From positions 8,866,001 to 8,930,000 of the forward strand of contig NZ_CP036274.1 in the NCBI RefSeq assembly GCF_007747655.1: a stretch of 64,000 bases of DNA, given 5' to 3'. Positions 1 to 8,834 of the stretch are shown here, piece after piece. Below the pieces are notes generated by a model, which saw only the letters and a list, made by a program, of their open reading frames with translations, ran no database searches and was not told the origin of the DNA. The position numbers and the translations under genes were made by a program. Numbering within the stretch: position 1 is the first letter of the stretch; every line of letters starts with the position of its first letter. This DNA comes from Anatilimnocola aggregata (GTDB lineage: Bacteria; Planctomycetota; Planctomycetia; Pirellulales; Pirellulaceae).

Positions 1-1
1 A

Positions 2-307
2 CCCGAGACTTTTCTCTTTCGCTTCTTCGCCGGCTTCTGCTTGCTGGCCAGCGGAACCTATCTGGCGGTGGGCTCGTTCGATGGCATTGGAGATTGCGGC
101 GACCTACTCCGCCACGGCACGCCGATTTGGCTTCTCTGGCTCTTCGGTCTGCTGACCATCCCGGCGGGACTTTACCTATGGCACGATCAGGGCCGCCATT
201 TCGGCCTCCCTCCCCGCGCCCAGCCTATTCAGCCTTGGCTCGCCTGGTCTGTCGTCAGCCTTGCGGTGCTTACCATCGTTGCTGAACTGGTGGCCTACGC
301 GACGTAA
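2..307 (+). CDS. C-terminal end of a membrane protein (partial)
   Basis: The reading frame is open from the first bases of the window and ends at TAA, so this is the tail of a longer gene whose start lies outside. About 101 residues are visible. There are two hydrophobic stretches, around residues 38-57 (IWLLWLFGLLTIPAGLYLW region) and 80-98 (WSVVSLAVLTIVAELVAY region), with a short polar loop between them that carries HDQGRH. This is seen directly. I do not recognise a family. A TTG at 41 could be an internal start, but the frame upstream of it codes equally hydrophobic protein, so a truncated larger membrane protein is more likely. Confidence 0.55.
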   Translation, partial: PETFLFRFFAGFCLLASGTYLAVGSFDGIGDCGDLLRHGTPIWLLWLFGLLTIPAGLYLWHDQGRHFGLPPRAQPIQPWLAWSVVSLAVLTIVAELVAYAT

Positions 308-341
308 GTTCCCTTGCGCGCGGCTCGAAAAACATCGTACT

Positions 342-435
342 TGTCCAACTATGGTCCGCATTGTTGGACAGCACCTGACGTATCTCTCGGGTTTGGCGCG
401 CTTCGGTGTCCAACAATTCACCCATTGTTGGACAC
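342..435. repeat. Two successive TGTCCAAC/GTTGGACA hairpins
   Basis: The gap 308-616 has no gene. It holds two inverted repeats built from the same word. The first pairs TGTCCAAC (342-349) with GTTGGACA (363-370). The second is a perfect 12-bp stem, GTGTCCAACAAT (406-417) with ATTGTTGGACAC (424-435), around a 6-base loop. They could be transcription terminators of the upstream membrane gene, though no T tract follows, or members of a palindromic repeat family. The rest of the gap shows nothing I can name. Confidence 0.6.
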
Positions 436-616
436 CCCCTGTTTACTCGCTTGCTTCACTTACGTCAAAAGCGACGATTGGCGGGAACGGCTATTCCAGG
501 CGGTTTTTAAAGTCTATTTCGGTGGACTTTACCTCGGCTGCTCGGGATAATCAGCAACCGCCGATCGGTCCACCACAGCACCCGCACCGCGACGTCTTTA
601 AGTTGGCGGAAAAATC

Positions 617-1279
617 GTGACAGACTCTCACGTTTCTCTTCATGACGAAGGTGTTGAACCGACCACGAGTCGGACTTCCCTCAGCCTGTTGGAACGTGCG
701 CGGTCGTGCGACCAACAGGCCTGGGTACGAATCGTGCGGCTCTATTGTCCCTTGGTTTATCGCTGGTGCCGCAGTCGAGGACTGCAAGAGGCCGATGCCG
801 CTGATGTGGGGCAGGATGTTTTTCGGGCGGTGTCGGCTGGCCTGCCGAACTTTCGCCATGACTCGGAAGGTTGCAGTTTTCGCGGCTGGTTAAAGAAGAT
901 CACTCAGAACAAGGTTACCGACTTCGTGCGGGACAAACGGCGCTCGCCCGATGGTCGCGGCGGCAGCGATGCCTATCAAAGCTTGCAGGAAATTCAGGGG
1001 GAAGAGTCCGTCGACAGCGAAGCACTCGCGCAAGAAACGCGCCTGCTTTACGAACGAGCCTTAGAAATCATTCAAACGGAGTTTAATCAAGTCCATTGGC
1101 AGGCCTTCTATCGCACCACCATCGATCATCAGAGTGCCGGCGACGTTGCCCAAGAGCTCGGCTTGTCGCGGCAAGTCGTCTACAACGCGCGCTCGCGCAT
1201 CTTGCGCCGCCTGCGCGAGGAGTTTGCCGAGTTGATTGGCGAGGAAGACCTCACTCCCTCAGCAACAGAGACAGCCTGA
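617..1279 (+). CDS. ECF-type RNA polymerase sigma factor
   Basis: 220 residues starting at GTG. Region 2 is visible at about residues 30-115 (YCPLVYRWCRS, then DAADVGQDVFRAV, then FRGWLKKITQNKVTDFVRDKRR). Region 4, a helix-turn-helix, is at about 165-205 (SAGDVAQELGLSRQVVYNARSR, LRRLREE). Such factors direct RNA polymerase to specific promoters in response to a signal. The gene ends 8 bases before the ATG of a membrane Ser/Thr kinase that carries an anti-sigma-like zinc motif, so the two are probably one operon and one signalling pair. Planctomycetes have many ECF factors next to kinases (family knowledge). Target promoters cannot be read from this window. Confidence 0.9.
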   Translation: MTDSHVSLHDEGVEPTTSRTSLSLLERARSCDQQAWVRIVRLYCPLVYRWCRSRGLQEADAADVGQDVFRAVSAGLPNFRHDSEGCSFRGWLKKITQNKVTDFVRDKRRSPDGRGGSDAYQSLQEIQGEESVDSEALAQETRLLYERALEIIQTEFNQVHWQAFYRTTIDHQSAGDVAQELGLSRQVVYNARSRILRRLREEFAELIGEEDLTPSATETA

Positions 1280-1287
1280 GACCACCT

Positions 1288-3381
1288 ATGGAATCGCTGT
1301 CGGTCGAAAACAGCTGCGTGCAGTCAACTTCGCTAGAGGAGTATCTGCAGGGCACACTCGCACCTGACGTGTGGAACAGCATCGACGAACATCTGGCCAA
1401 CTGTGATAGTTGCCAATTGCAGCTTCGCTCGTTCGAACAGCAGTACTCCCCTCCGTTCGCAATCGATCGGCCTCCGGCCCACTTTCCATTTCTGCAGGAA
1501 GCGGCCTTGGGACAGCTGGAAGCGCAAGCTTGCCGAATCCCGATTGGCGCTGGCGCTCCACTCCCAAAGGACAAGAACCTCGCGAGTCGAGATTTTCCGG
1601 CTCATATCGGACAGTACACCCTGTTGGAGAAGCTGGGCGAAGGAGGCATGGGAGCCGTCTATCGCGCTCGGCATCACAACCTGAAATGCGAAGTAGCACT
1701 CAAGCTCCTTCCGGCGCACTTTCGCAGCGATCGAGATCACCTGGCGCGCTTCTATCGCGAGATGGAAGCAGTGGGCAGGGTTCGAAGTGAACACGTCGTT
1801 CGCGCCACGGATGCCGGAGAGTCTGACGGTTGGCACTATCTGGTCATGGAATACGTTCCCGGGATCGACGTCCGTCGCTTGATTCGAGCGAAAGGACCGC
1901 TGCGGATCGCCGATGCCTGCGAAATCATTCGTCAGGCAGCCTTGGGTTTAGTCGCGCTCGAAGAGCATGGGTTAGTGCATCGCGATATCAAGCCTTCAAA
2001 CTTACTGTTAACGCAACTTGGGCAGGTGAAGATCCTCGATCTCGGTTTGGCGCGTTTGTTATCGGCATCGGTCGAAAGCAGCGAGTTGACCTCCAGCCAG
2101 CAGATCTTGGGAACTCTGGAATACATGGCCCCGGAACAGTGCGGTAGCAGCCACACGGTCGATATCCGAGCCGACATCTACTCCTTAGGTTGCACGTTTT
2201 ACAAACTGCTCACTGCCCAATCTCCGTTCTCTGGCGGGCAGTACCAAACACCTCAAGCGAAACTGGTCGGGCACTTAAGAGATCAGCCAGCTTCCGTTTG
2301 TTCCCTGCGCGCTGACATCCCCGCTGAAATCGCTGCGATCCTGGAGCGGATGATTGCGAAAGACGCCCGCCAGAGATTCGCTTCGCCGGCAGCTGTGGTG
2401 CAATGCTTGCGCGTTCCGGCAAAAGGGAGCGATCTGTCGTTCCTGTTTGGACTATCCAAACAGGACGAGCCTGAAAATGCAGACGATACGGCCAGCGGCG
2501 ATCGTTTGCCCAGCTCAACCATTACCCTGCCGCGGGCAGTGCAGCCGAGTGTCACGAAATCGCGGGCTTTGCGTACCGGACACTGGTTCGCTTGGGGTAT
2601 CACGTTGTCGATTGGGATCGCCCTTGCCATTGCCTTGTTTCGGAACTATCCATCCGCGGCCACCTCAGACGAGCAGTCGCCGCTCAACCATCCAACGACA
2701 ACCGCAGGCAAACCTGAGTTTGAAGTTGAGGAAGACCTGCCGTTTGACATCTCACAGCTGCAACCGCTCGTCTGGCACAATCTCTTCACTCGCGCGCCGC
2801 AGTTGCCGAGTTGGCAACCGCCAGCGCTCGACACGCTCGTACAGCACCTGAAGGATCGGCGTCAGGTCTATATCAGCAGCCGACCATACTGCTTCGCCCA
2901 AGTTGGCACGATCGATCATCCCAAATATCGCTTTCAAGTCCGCATCGATCAGACCCATTGGAAGGGTGGCTGCGGCATTTTTCTGGGAATGCGGAACGAC
3001 GTTGGCAACCAACAGCAGCGCCAAGCGCGCTTTCAACTTCTCGAGCTGCGTCCGGCATTTCCCAAAGATCCACTTCGTGCCTACGCCTGGCATCGACTCA
3101 AGGGATTCGTCAGGTTCTCGGCGGCCGACACGCCGGAGGTCAGTTTTGAGTCTTGCGTTTCGATCCCCATTCCCCGCCCCACCGATAGCGAGCAAATGTT
3201 GGAAGTCGCCGTGCAACGCGATGGCTTAACCGAGTTCAGTTGGGGGGGGATCGCAGTTCCCAAAATTTGCGAAGGGGCCGTGGATGCGAAATTTGGTGCC
3301 GAAGACTACAGCGGAGGATTCGGCATTTCGATTGGCAACAGTGATGGCATGTTTCGTGACGCTAGTATCATTTTGCAATGA
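1288..3381 (+). CDS. Membrane Ser/Thr protein kinase with anti-sigma-like zinc motif
   Basis: 697 residues from ATG 1288. The open frame extends upstream to 1096, but that part overlaps the sigma factor and is rejected. The N-terminus carries H35xxxC39xxC42 (HLANCDSC), the pattern of zf-HC2 anti-sigma domains. A Hanks-type kinase domain spans about residues 106-365: glycine loop LGEGGMGAVY, lysine in VALKLL, HRDIKPSN, DLG in place of DFG, and MAPEQ. One membrane segment lies at about 432-452 (WFAWGITLSIGIALAIALF). About 240 extracytoplasmic residues follow, possibly a beta-sandwich sensor of unknown ligand. It lies between the sigma factor and a small basic protein, so it probably controls the sigma factor by binding or phosphorylation (inference). 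Confidence 0.9.
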   Translation: MESLSVENSCVQSTSLEEYLQGTLAPDVWNSIDEHLANCDSCQLQLRSFEQQYSPPFAIDRPPAHFPFLQEAALGQLEAQACRIPIGAGAPLPKDKNLASRDFPAHIGQYTLLEKLGEGGMGAVYRARHHNLKCEVALKLLPAHFRSDRDHLARFYREMEAVGRVRSEHVVRATDAGESDGWHYLVMEYVPGIDVRRLIRAKGPLRIADACEIIRQAALGLVALEEHGLVHRDIKPSNLLLTQLGQVKILDLGLARLLSASVESSELTSSQQILGTLEYMAPEQCGSSHTVDIRADIYSLGCTFYKLLTAQSPFSGGQYQTPQAKLVGHLRDQPASVCSLRADIPAEIAAILERMIAKDARQRFASPAAVVQCLRVPAKGSDLSFLFGLSKQDEPENADDTASGDRLPSSTITLPRAVQPSVTKSRALRTGHWFAWGITLSIGIALAIALFRNYPSAATSDEQSPLNHPTTTAGKPEFEVEEDLPFDISQLQPLVWHNLFTRAPQLPSWQPPALDTLVQHLKDRRQVYISSRPYCFAQVGTIDHPKYRFQVRIDQTHWKGGCGIFLGMRNDVGNQQQRQARFQLLELRPAFPKDPLRAYAWHRLKGFVRFSAADTPEVSFESCVSIPIPRPTDSEQMLEVAVQRDGLTEFSWGGIAVPKICEGAVDAKFGAEDYSGGFGISIGNSDGMFRDASIILQ

Positions 3382-3391
3382 AAGGTGAGTC

Positions 3392-3886
3392 ATGGCTAAG
3401 AAGAAGGCTAAGACAAAGTTAAAGGTGACAACAATGCGCCCCTATTCGCCAGGAATTCAAGTTCCCCTCGACGAGGCCAAGGTGAAGGTAACAACCGCAA
3501 AGGATCCCGCTCCAAACGACTTCAACCTCCTTTGCAAGAAGGGGGTCATCTGCGCCCGGGGCTCCGCAGTTCCGCCAGCGATGGGCATTACGCTAGTCCG
3601 CTTGCATGCTCGCATTTACCGCTTCAACCAAACCGTTCCGCCACCCGATCAACCCCCAAGTCCCGCACGAGGCGCGCCGGGGCACGATAAGTTGGCGGTC
3701 GTCATCGATGCCAATGGCAATCTGGATTGGCAATTCGATGCCATTCCGAATGCACAGTGCGAGAACGCTCCTCCAGGCAACTCGAACAACCGACTTGCGG
3801 TCTGGGCCGTTTGGTCGCAGGGATCGCCAACGCAAGAGTTGAAAGAGTTTCGGGGAGTGTGCGCGACCAAAACGGACTGCGAATAG
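3392..3886 (+). CDS. Small basic protein of unknown function
   Basis: 164 residues. ATG follows the kinase stop by 10 bases with GGTGAG upstream, so it is probably co-transcribed with the sigma factor and kinase. The first 15 residues are lysine-rich (MAKKKAKTKLKVTT). The rest has no signal peptide or membrane segment. It includes a proline-rich stretch near residue 85 and four cysteines (LLCKKGVICARG, NAQCENAP, GVCATKTDCE). I do not recognise a family. Its position suggests a substrate or output of the upstream kinase pair, but that is only inference. Confidence 0.65.
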   Translation: MAKKKAKTKLKVTTMRPYSPGIQVPLDEAKVKVTTAKDPAPNDFNLLCKKGVICARGSAVPPAMGITLVRLHARIYRFNQTVPPPDQPPSPARGAPGHDKLAVVIDANGNLDWQFDAIPNAQCENAPPGNSNNRLAVWAVWSQGSPTQELKEFRGVCATKTDCE

Positions 3887-3908
3887 CAGCCCGATCGTTG
3901 CCTGAATC

Positions 3909-3936
3909 GCAGTCCCCGGTTACCTGCGGGGACTGC
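3909..3936. terminator. Hairpin between convergent genes
   Basis: GCAGTCCCC at 3909-3917 pairs perfectly with GGGGACTGC at 3928-3936. The 9-bp GC-rich stem lies between the end of the small basic protein gene and the end of the converging pentapeptide gene. There is no T tract, so it may act as a weak or bidirectional terminator. Confidence 0.4.
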
Positions 3937-4952
3937 TACCGATTCCCTTGAAAGCGATAGCTCCAGGTGCCGAATTCATCGCGGAAGAATTCATAGTCCT
4001 GGTGGATGTCGGTTTTTCGCGTTTCGTTGTTATCGTAGGCCTTGATCATTTCGAGTTGCACGCGGACAGGTGTGACGATTCGCTTTTTGCCACTGGCGAT
4101 ATCGCCGAGAGTCGTCCCTTGTCGCGGTTCGGCGATCTTCAGCGACTTATAGTTGAACGTGAAGCGGCGAGTATCTTTGCCGGCCCACATTTCGGTTTCG
4201 AGCAAGTGCTTGATGATTTCCTCGGTCAGTTTTTCGCCATCGAGCTTCGGCGCTAGGCGCACCCCGGGTGCCGACTCACTGGGTGGCGAGGTTGAGGGAG
4301 CAGTGCGCGGCGCAGAAATTGGTGCCGGGACAGTTGGTATGGTGCTGGGAGTCTCAGGCTGATCTTCGCCGGCAACTTCGCTCATTACGGCGCCGCTGGC
4401 GGCCACATCAAAGCCCTTGGGCCAGCGCGTGCTCTTGTCGTACTTGGCCCCCTTCAGCTTGACTCCTTCCATGTAGTACAGCGTGCAAGTGAAGACCGCG
4501 CCGCGCAAGTCAGACTCGCGCAGATCAGCCTTCAGCACATCGCCGATGCCTTGGCACCCGCGCAGATTCGCGCCGCGCAACTTGCTGCTTTGGAACGAAA
4601 TATTGCCGAGGTCGGTTCCTGCAAAAATCGCCCCACTCAGATCAGCACTCTGCATCGAGACGGCTTTGAACGTCGCATCGCGAAAGTCAGCGCCGGCGGC
4701 CTCAGCGCCGTTGAAGGTGCTGCTGGTCAGATCGGCGTTTTGAAAATTCGCCTTGGCGACCACGGCATTGGCAAAGCGCGTGAGGAACAAATTGGCATCT
4801 TCAAAGTTTGCACCTGCGAGGTTCTTGTTCGAGAAGTCCCGCATCCGCAGGTCTTTTCCCTGGTAGTCCTCAGCCACTAGCAGCCCACTCATAACCACGC
4901 CCAGCGCAACGATCGCCGCAGGGCAGGAATAAAGAAAACGGCGCACGCTCAT
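3936..4952 (-). CDS. Exported pentapeptide-repeat protein
   Basis: 338 residues. I chose ATG 4952 over the upstream TTG 4970 because AAGGGA lies just before it. An N-terminal signal or anchor (YSCPAAIVALGVVMSGLLVA) is followed by A(D/N)LxX pentapeptide repeats over about residues 30-155: LAGANFEDANLF, KANFQNADLT, GADFRDATF, SADLSGAIF, GANLRG, ADLRESDLRGAVF. Such repeats form a right-handed beta helix. A proline/serine-rich linker follows (TVPAPISAPRTAPSTSPP), then about 100 C-terminal residues of unknown fold. The role is unknown. It is likely extracytoplasmic because of the signal segment. Confidence 0.8.
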   Translation of the reverse strand: MSVRRFLYSCPAAIVALGVVMSGLLVAEDYQGKDLRMRDFSNKNLAGANFEDANLFLTRFANAVVAKANFQNADLTSSTFNGAEAAGADFRDATFKAVSMQSADLSGAIFAGTDLGNISFQSSKLRGANLRGCQGIGDVLKADLRESDLRGAVFTCTLYYMEGVKLKGAKYDKSTRWPKGFDVAASGAVMSEVAGEDQPETPSTIPTVPAPISAPRTAPSTSPPSESAPGVRLAPKLDGEKLTEEIIKHLLETEMWAGKDTRRFTFNYKSLKIAEPRQGTTLGDIASGKKRIVTPVRVQLEMIKAYDNNETRKTDIHQDYEFFRDEFGTWSYRFQGNR

Positions 4953-5087
4953 GGGGCTTCCCTTTCGCAAAGAAGTTCCAGCCGGAGTAGAGTCTCCGCC
5001 GGATCAGCCCCCCATCGTACTGGCGTAGGCCGGTCAAACGTCTAGTGCAGGTGAAAGATTCACGGCGCGAACGTGCCACGCAGACGG

Positions 5088-6203
5088 TTAGTTCTTCGTC
5101 TTCAGCAGCGCTGCAAGGTGGTCTTCCACATCGCGCACCGGTTGCCAATCGGCTTGGTACGTCGCGGGGACAAAGCGCGATTGCTGGGCTGCTGCATAAG
5201 CTTTTTCCAGCGAAGTACCCGGCCATGGGAAATCGAGGAAAGCGGTTTTTACTTTTTGCACCAATTCGGGATGCAACTGATGGGCATGGGCGAAACAGGC
5301 GGGCGGGAATGTCTTCGATTGATAGACCGAGCGAATCGAGTCCTTGGCAAAATCGTCGCGGCTGATGATTCGCTGCAGCAGGTCGCTGGCCACGGGCGCG
5401 GCGTCACCACGATTCGCGGCAATGTCTTTGATCGCCCGTTCCTGGCCGTTCACGAATACGGCCGTGTAATCTCGCTCGGGCTGCAGCTGAAACTCCTTCC
5501 ACAACAGCGTCAGCGGGGCCTTGAAGCCCGAGTGTGAATAAGTCGACGTGAACAGAATCTTCTGGCTTCCTTTGAGCTGCGCCACTTCCTGCACGCGGCT
5601 CTTGGCGGGGACGATGATCTCCATCTGATAGCCAAACTTGCCATCGTCATCGGCCATCACGCAAAAAGGCACCGCGCCCCCTTCGTTCACGCCGATAGTG
5701 ACCGCACCCGTGTTGAGGCACGCCAGGTGAACCTTCCCTTCACGCAAATCGCGAGCTTGCTGCACCGGTGGCGGCACTGCCTGGCCAGGCGCAACCCCCA
5801 GTTGCTCGGGGCGCAACATCAGGTGCACCCGCTTGCCTGTGACCTGCTGCAAGTGCGTTACGAAGTCGGCCCACTGCTCCTGCTCTCGAGCTAGATCATT
5901 CCCCAGCACTTCGAACTCGATCGTCTCGGGATCGAGCCAGTGCTGAGCGTCGGTGGGAGCATCGGCAACCAGGTCCCCGTCCTTATCGACCAAGCCCGCT
6001 GCCAGGCCAGTCGGCGCGAGGAGGGCTTGCTGCACACTGCCGAGAAAATTCACCGGCTGCGGCTCGCGCTGAGCTTGCACATAGAGCGTGCCAAACACTG
6101 CGATTACCAGCGCTGCCAGTGGTACCACCACCAGCAGCACATTCTTCGGCGAGAAGCCCGTCGTACGATCACCCTGCGATCCAGTCGCGACATCCGTGTT
6201 CAT
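5088..6203 (-). CDS. PhnD-like phosphate/phosphonate substrate-binding protein
   Basis: 371 residues from ATG 6203; the open frame reaches 6302 without a better start. A membrane anchor lies at about residues 21-41 (VLLVVVPLAALVIAVFGTLYV). The periplasmic part looks like a PhnD-type binding protein: DFVTHLQQVTGKRVHLML, a central FTSTYSHSGFKAP, then AIKDIAANRGDAAPVASDLL and the late YQSKTFPPACFAHAHQL. This family binds phosphate, phosphite or phosphonate for ABC import. No permease or ATPase gene is adjacent, so it may serve a distant transporter or act as a sensor. Family-level assignment is fairly sure; the ligand is not. Confidence 0.75.
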   Translation of the reverse strand: MNTDVATGSQGDRTTGFSPKNVLLVVVPLAALVIAVFGTLYVQAQREPQPVNFLGSVQQALLAPTGLAAGLVDKDGDLVADAPTDAQHWLDPETIEFEVLGNDLAREQEQWADFVTHLQQVTGKRVHLMLRPEQLGVAPGQAVPPPVQQARDLREGKVHLACLNTGAVTIGVNEGGAVPFCVMADDDGKFGYQMEIIVPAKSRVQEVAQLKGSQKILFTSTYSHSGFKAPLTLLWKEFQLQPERDYTAVFVNGQERAIKDIAANRGDAAPVASDLLQRIISRDDFAKDSIRSVYQSKTFPPACFAHAHQLHPELVQKVKTAFLDFPWPGTSLEKAYAAAQQSRFVPATYQADWQPVRDVEDHLAALLKTKN

Positions 6204-6298
6204 ACAGACACCTCGCTCAGCGGCCGACATGCGTGCAGCAGAAACTCCCGACCCTCCTATGATACGAGACAGGGTGATGTCGATGCTACGGCAGCCAC

Positions 6299-8116
6299 TC
6301 AATGCCGCGTGAAGTGGTGATATTGCACGCTCGGTTCAAAGTTATCGCCGGGCTTCAGTTTCACCTTCCAGACGATTGTCGAGCTGTTGTTCACGGCCGG
6401 CTGGCCGCGATATTGCACCCAGTCGGCCGGGTTGAAGTCGCCGAGCGTGATGCTGCCATCGTGCGTGGCCTTGGTCGCCTTGCCGCCAACTCGCAACGTG
6501 ATCTCGGCTTCGATGTCGAGCGCCTTGTTGTTACACAGGTCGAGCTTCATCTCGCGATCGATGCGCGCGTAGTTATAGCCGTCCCACGTCAGGCTTTTCA
6601 GTTCGCGCGAGGTCTCTTTCTCGGTCAAACTGCCGCGAGTATCGACCGAAACCGTCACCGGCACACGCACCTCGTCCTTCGGCGGCGTATAGGTCAGCAG
6701 CTCTTGCGCAAGCGGCTGATTCCCTTGCATGATCATCACCGCGCCGGTCGTCCACGGCACACTGGTGTTGTTGGTGAGCATGATCTGATGCCAGACTTCG
6801 TTCTTCGATAGCGTGAGCGGAGAAGCAGCACCCGATCCGCTCGGAGCAGCTGCATTGTCGGTCTTGGTCGCATGCACTTCCCAGGTGTAGATATCGCGGT
6901 AGGTCGTTTCAGCGGTGAAGATGGGGACCGCGATCCGTTCGCCATGGCCCAGCGTCAGCTTTGGCAAGCTATAGACGAACAGATCTTGCGCGCCGGTGCC
7001 GGTTAATTCTCCCGGCAAGTTGATCGTCCCTTGCGCGCCTGCATTCGCACCCGCCTGCTCGCGGCGGAATTCACCCGACCGCTGCGAGTACATCGCGTTC
7101 GAAAATTGCTGACTGCCGTTTCCCATCAGGTCTGGCGCGGCCTCGGCCAGTGCATTGCGCAAGGTTGCTTCGAGCACCAATGGACTGGGCGTGCCGCGAA
7201 AGCGAAAGTTCGGCACACCGACGACGATATCGACCGGCACGTCCTCCAGGTCTTCCGCTTCGTTAAGCAGCTCGGCCTGCAACGAGATCGTGGCTTTCTT
7301 GTCTTGCTTGTCGCTGAGCGAAACGCGATAGGTGGGAATCCAGCGAATGCCGGGGCGAAAGTACATGATCGCAAGCGATTGCTTCTTCTCGGCACCTTCC
7401 AACTTAAAGCTCAGTCGCTTGGTGCGCTTCGTCGTCGTCAGCGTCTTGGCCAGCGTGGTTTGCATGTCCTTCACCGAGATGGTGCGAACTTGCGTAACCG
7501 GCAGCAATACATCTCCTTCGTCGGTGCGCAGCACAAAGTTGGAACCACTGACGGTCGTCAGGGTATGCACTGCGGTCGAAGGTTCGGGGACCAGGCGGCT
7601 GACTCGGCTCGGGAGAATCGCCGGGCTCGGTTTGGTCGCGGTGGGACTCGCCAGATCGAGCAGTTCGAACTGCGCTGCCGGCACGGCAGCTTCGCTCTTG
7701 TCGACGAGGACTTCGCGAATCACACCCGAGAAAATCGCCTTATCGTGTAGTTCGATCTTGGCCGACTTCCCTTTATTGGCCAGCAGAATCTCAAGCAGTT
7801 GCGTGCAGGGAAGTTGTTTTTCGGCTGAGTCCTTGGTCGTCTTCCAGCCGGCGACCATCGAGATCAGCCGCCCTTGATCGGGCGTGGCCCAGAACGACCC
7901 AAGCACCGCCGCATCGGGAACTTCATCGGTAAAGACCTCACCCGCTTTGTCGCTGGTGGCAGTCCCGCGCTTGATAATCAGCGAGTAACCATCCTTGAAG
8001 ATAATGACGCGTTCGGTCTTCAGTTCCAATTCGCTGGCACGCTTCTCGGCCGCACAGGCGGGGAACAAAGCAGCCAAAACCAACACGGGCACAATCGAAG
8101 TAGCACGATAAAACAT
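6299..8116 (-). CDS. Exported DUF4139-like protein
   Basis: 605 residues. ATG 8116 is preceded by GGAGG, which decides against the upstream frame reaching 8203. A signal peptide (SIVPVLVLAALFPACAA) is followed by a long beta-rich protein. The middle (SLAIMYFRPGIRWIPTYRVS, then LQAELLNEAEDLEDVPVDI) matches the pattern of DUF4139-type proteins, and the later MLTNNTSVPWTTGAVMIM and LGDFNPADWVQYRGQPA continue it. DUF4139 proteins are poorly characterised. The gene ends just before the region upstream of the PhnD-like gene on the same strand and may share its transcript. Confidence 0.65.
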   Translation of the reverse strand: MFYRATSIVPVLVLAALFPACAAEKRASELELKTERVIIFKDGYSLIIKRGTATSDKAGEVFTDEVPDAAVLGSFWATPDQGRLISMVAGWKTTKDSAEKQLPCTQLLEILLANKGKSAKIELHDKAIFSGVIREVLVDKSEAAVPAAQFELLDLASPTATKPSPAILPSRVSRLVPEPSTAVHTLTTVSGSNFVLRTDEGDVLLPVTQVRTISVKDMQTTLAKTLTTTKRTKRLSFKLEGAEKKQSLAIMYFRPGIRWIPTYRVSLSDKQDKKATISLQAELLNEAEDLEDVPVDIVVGVPNFRFRGTPSPLVLEATLRNALAEAAPDLMGNGSQQFSNAMYSQRSGEFRREQAGANAGAQGTINLPGELTGTGAQDLFVYSLPKLTLGHGERIAVPIFTAETTYRDIYTWEVHATKTDNAAAPSGSGAASPLTLSKNEVWHQIMLTNNTSVPWTTGAVMIMQGNQPLAQELLTYTPPKDEVRVPVTVSVDTRGSLTEKETSRELKSLTWDGYNYARIDREMKLDLCNNKALDIEAEITLRVGGKATKATHDGSITLGDFNPADWVQYRGQPAVNNSSTIVWKVKLKPGDNFEPSVQYHHFTRH

Positions 8117-8287
8117 AACAGCCTCCGGAGAGCGGCGCGAGCATGAGGAATGCCCGTATGCTACTCGGAGAAACGCGATTCCCCGGTAACTCGTCGGTAA
8201 CAACGAGTGCTGTCACTTGAACAGGGTCGCTCAGGGTTGGGGCAATTTTCGGGCAGTTGGATGAGGTCGCGGTTATAGATAAAATTC

Positions 8288-8713
8288 CTAACGCGCCGAT
8301 TCCACGCCGTCATTGAAGGGATTGCAAGCGAGAATCTTGTGCTGGTCTTGCCTTAGTCGCGTTACCCAGTCGGCATCAACGCTGCCGAGCAGTTCAAGCT
8401 GACGGCGAAACAGGATTCGCCGTGAATCTTGACCGGGAATGCGATGCTTCAATTCATAGTCGCCAGCCATCGAGAATGTCACAGCTTCAAACACGATGTA
8501 CAAGAGGTCGTTCAAATCGTGTGTAGTCTTACGTTCCAACTCGACGCCACGCTCGACGACCACATAATGCAATCCGCTTGCATTGACTTCAATATGCGGA
8601 CAGCCGAAGTCTTCCGAGAATCCAAATGTCGGCAGGCAGTTTCGAGGACAACCGAGCCTCCGGCCAATCTGTTCAATTTCCCGTTTGATCTCACTCAGTG
8701 AGTGACTGTTCAT
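8288..8713 (-). CDS. Imm63-like immunity protein
   Basis: 141 residues from ATG 8713; the frame continues upstream, but the N-terminal extension looks non-coding. The body resembles the polymorphic-toxin immunity family Imm63 as I recall it: YVVVERGVELERKTT, then DLNDLLYIVFEAVTFSMA, then YELKHRIPGQDSRRILFRRQ, and the end CNPFND. Such proteins neutralise a cognate secreted toxin. No toxin gene is next to it: downstream is a DUF4139-like gene and upstream a small membrane protein. It may be an orphan immunity gene. There is no signal peptide, so it is likely cytoplasmic. Confidence 0.55.
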   Translation of the reverse strand: MNSHSLSEIKREIEQIGRRLGCPRNCLPTFGFSEDFGCPHIEVNASGLHYVVVERGVELERKTTHDLNDLLYIVFEAVTFSMAGDYELKHRIPGQDSRRILFRRQLELLGSVDADWVTRLRQDQHKILACNPFNDGVESAR

Positions 8714-8834
8714 ACCATTCCCATCGTCACGCGTTCCGGTTGGCGACCAATTGCAGCAGGCTTTGCCGATCCAACCCATACCTGCGCAGAACAGAGGGCT
8801 TCTCTGCAACTACGTTCCGCAGTTCCTGAGTGTA

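Noticed and set aside
1096-1287. N-terminal extension of the kinase frame
   Set aside because: It overlaps the sigma factor gene and its translation is Arg/Ser-rich shadow sequence. ATG 1288 gives the zinc motif at a sensible place.
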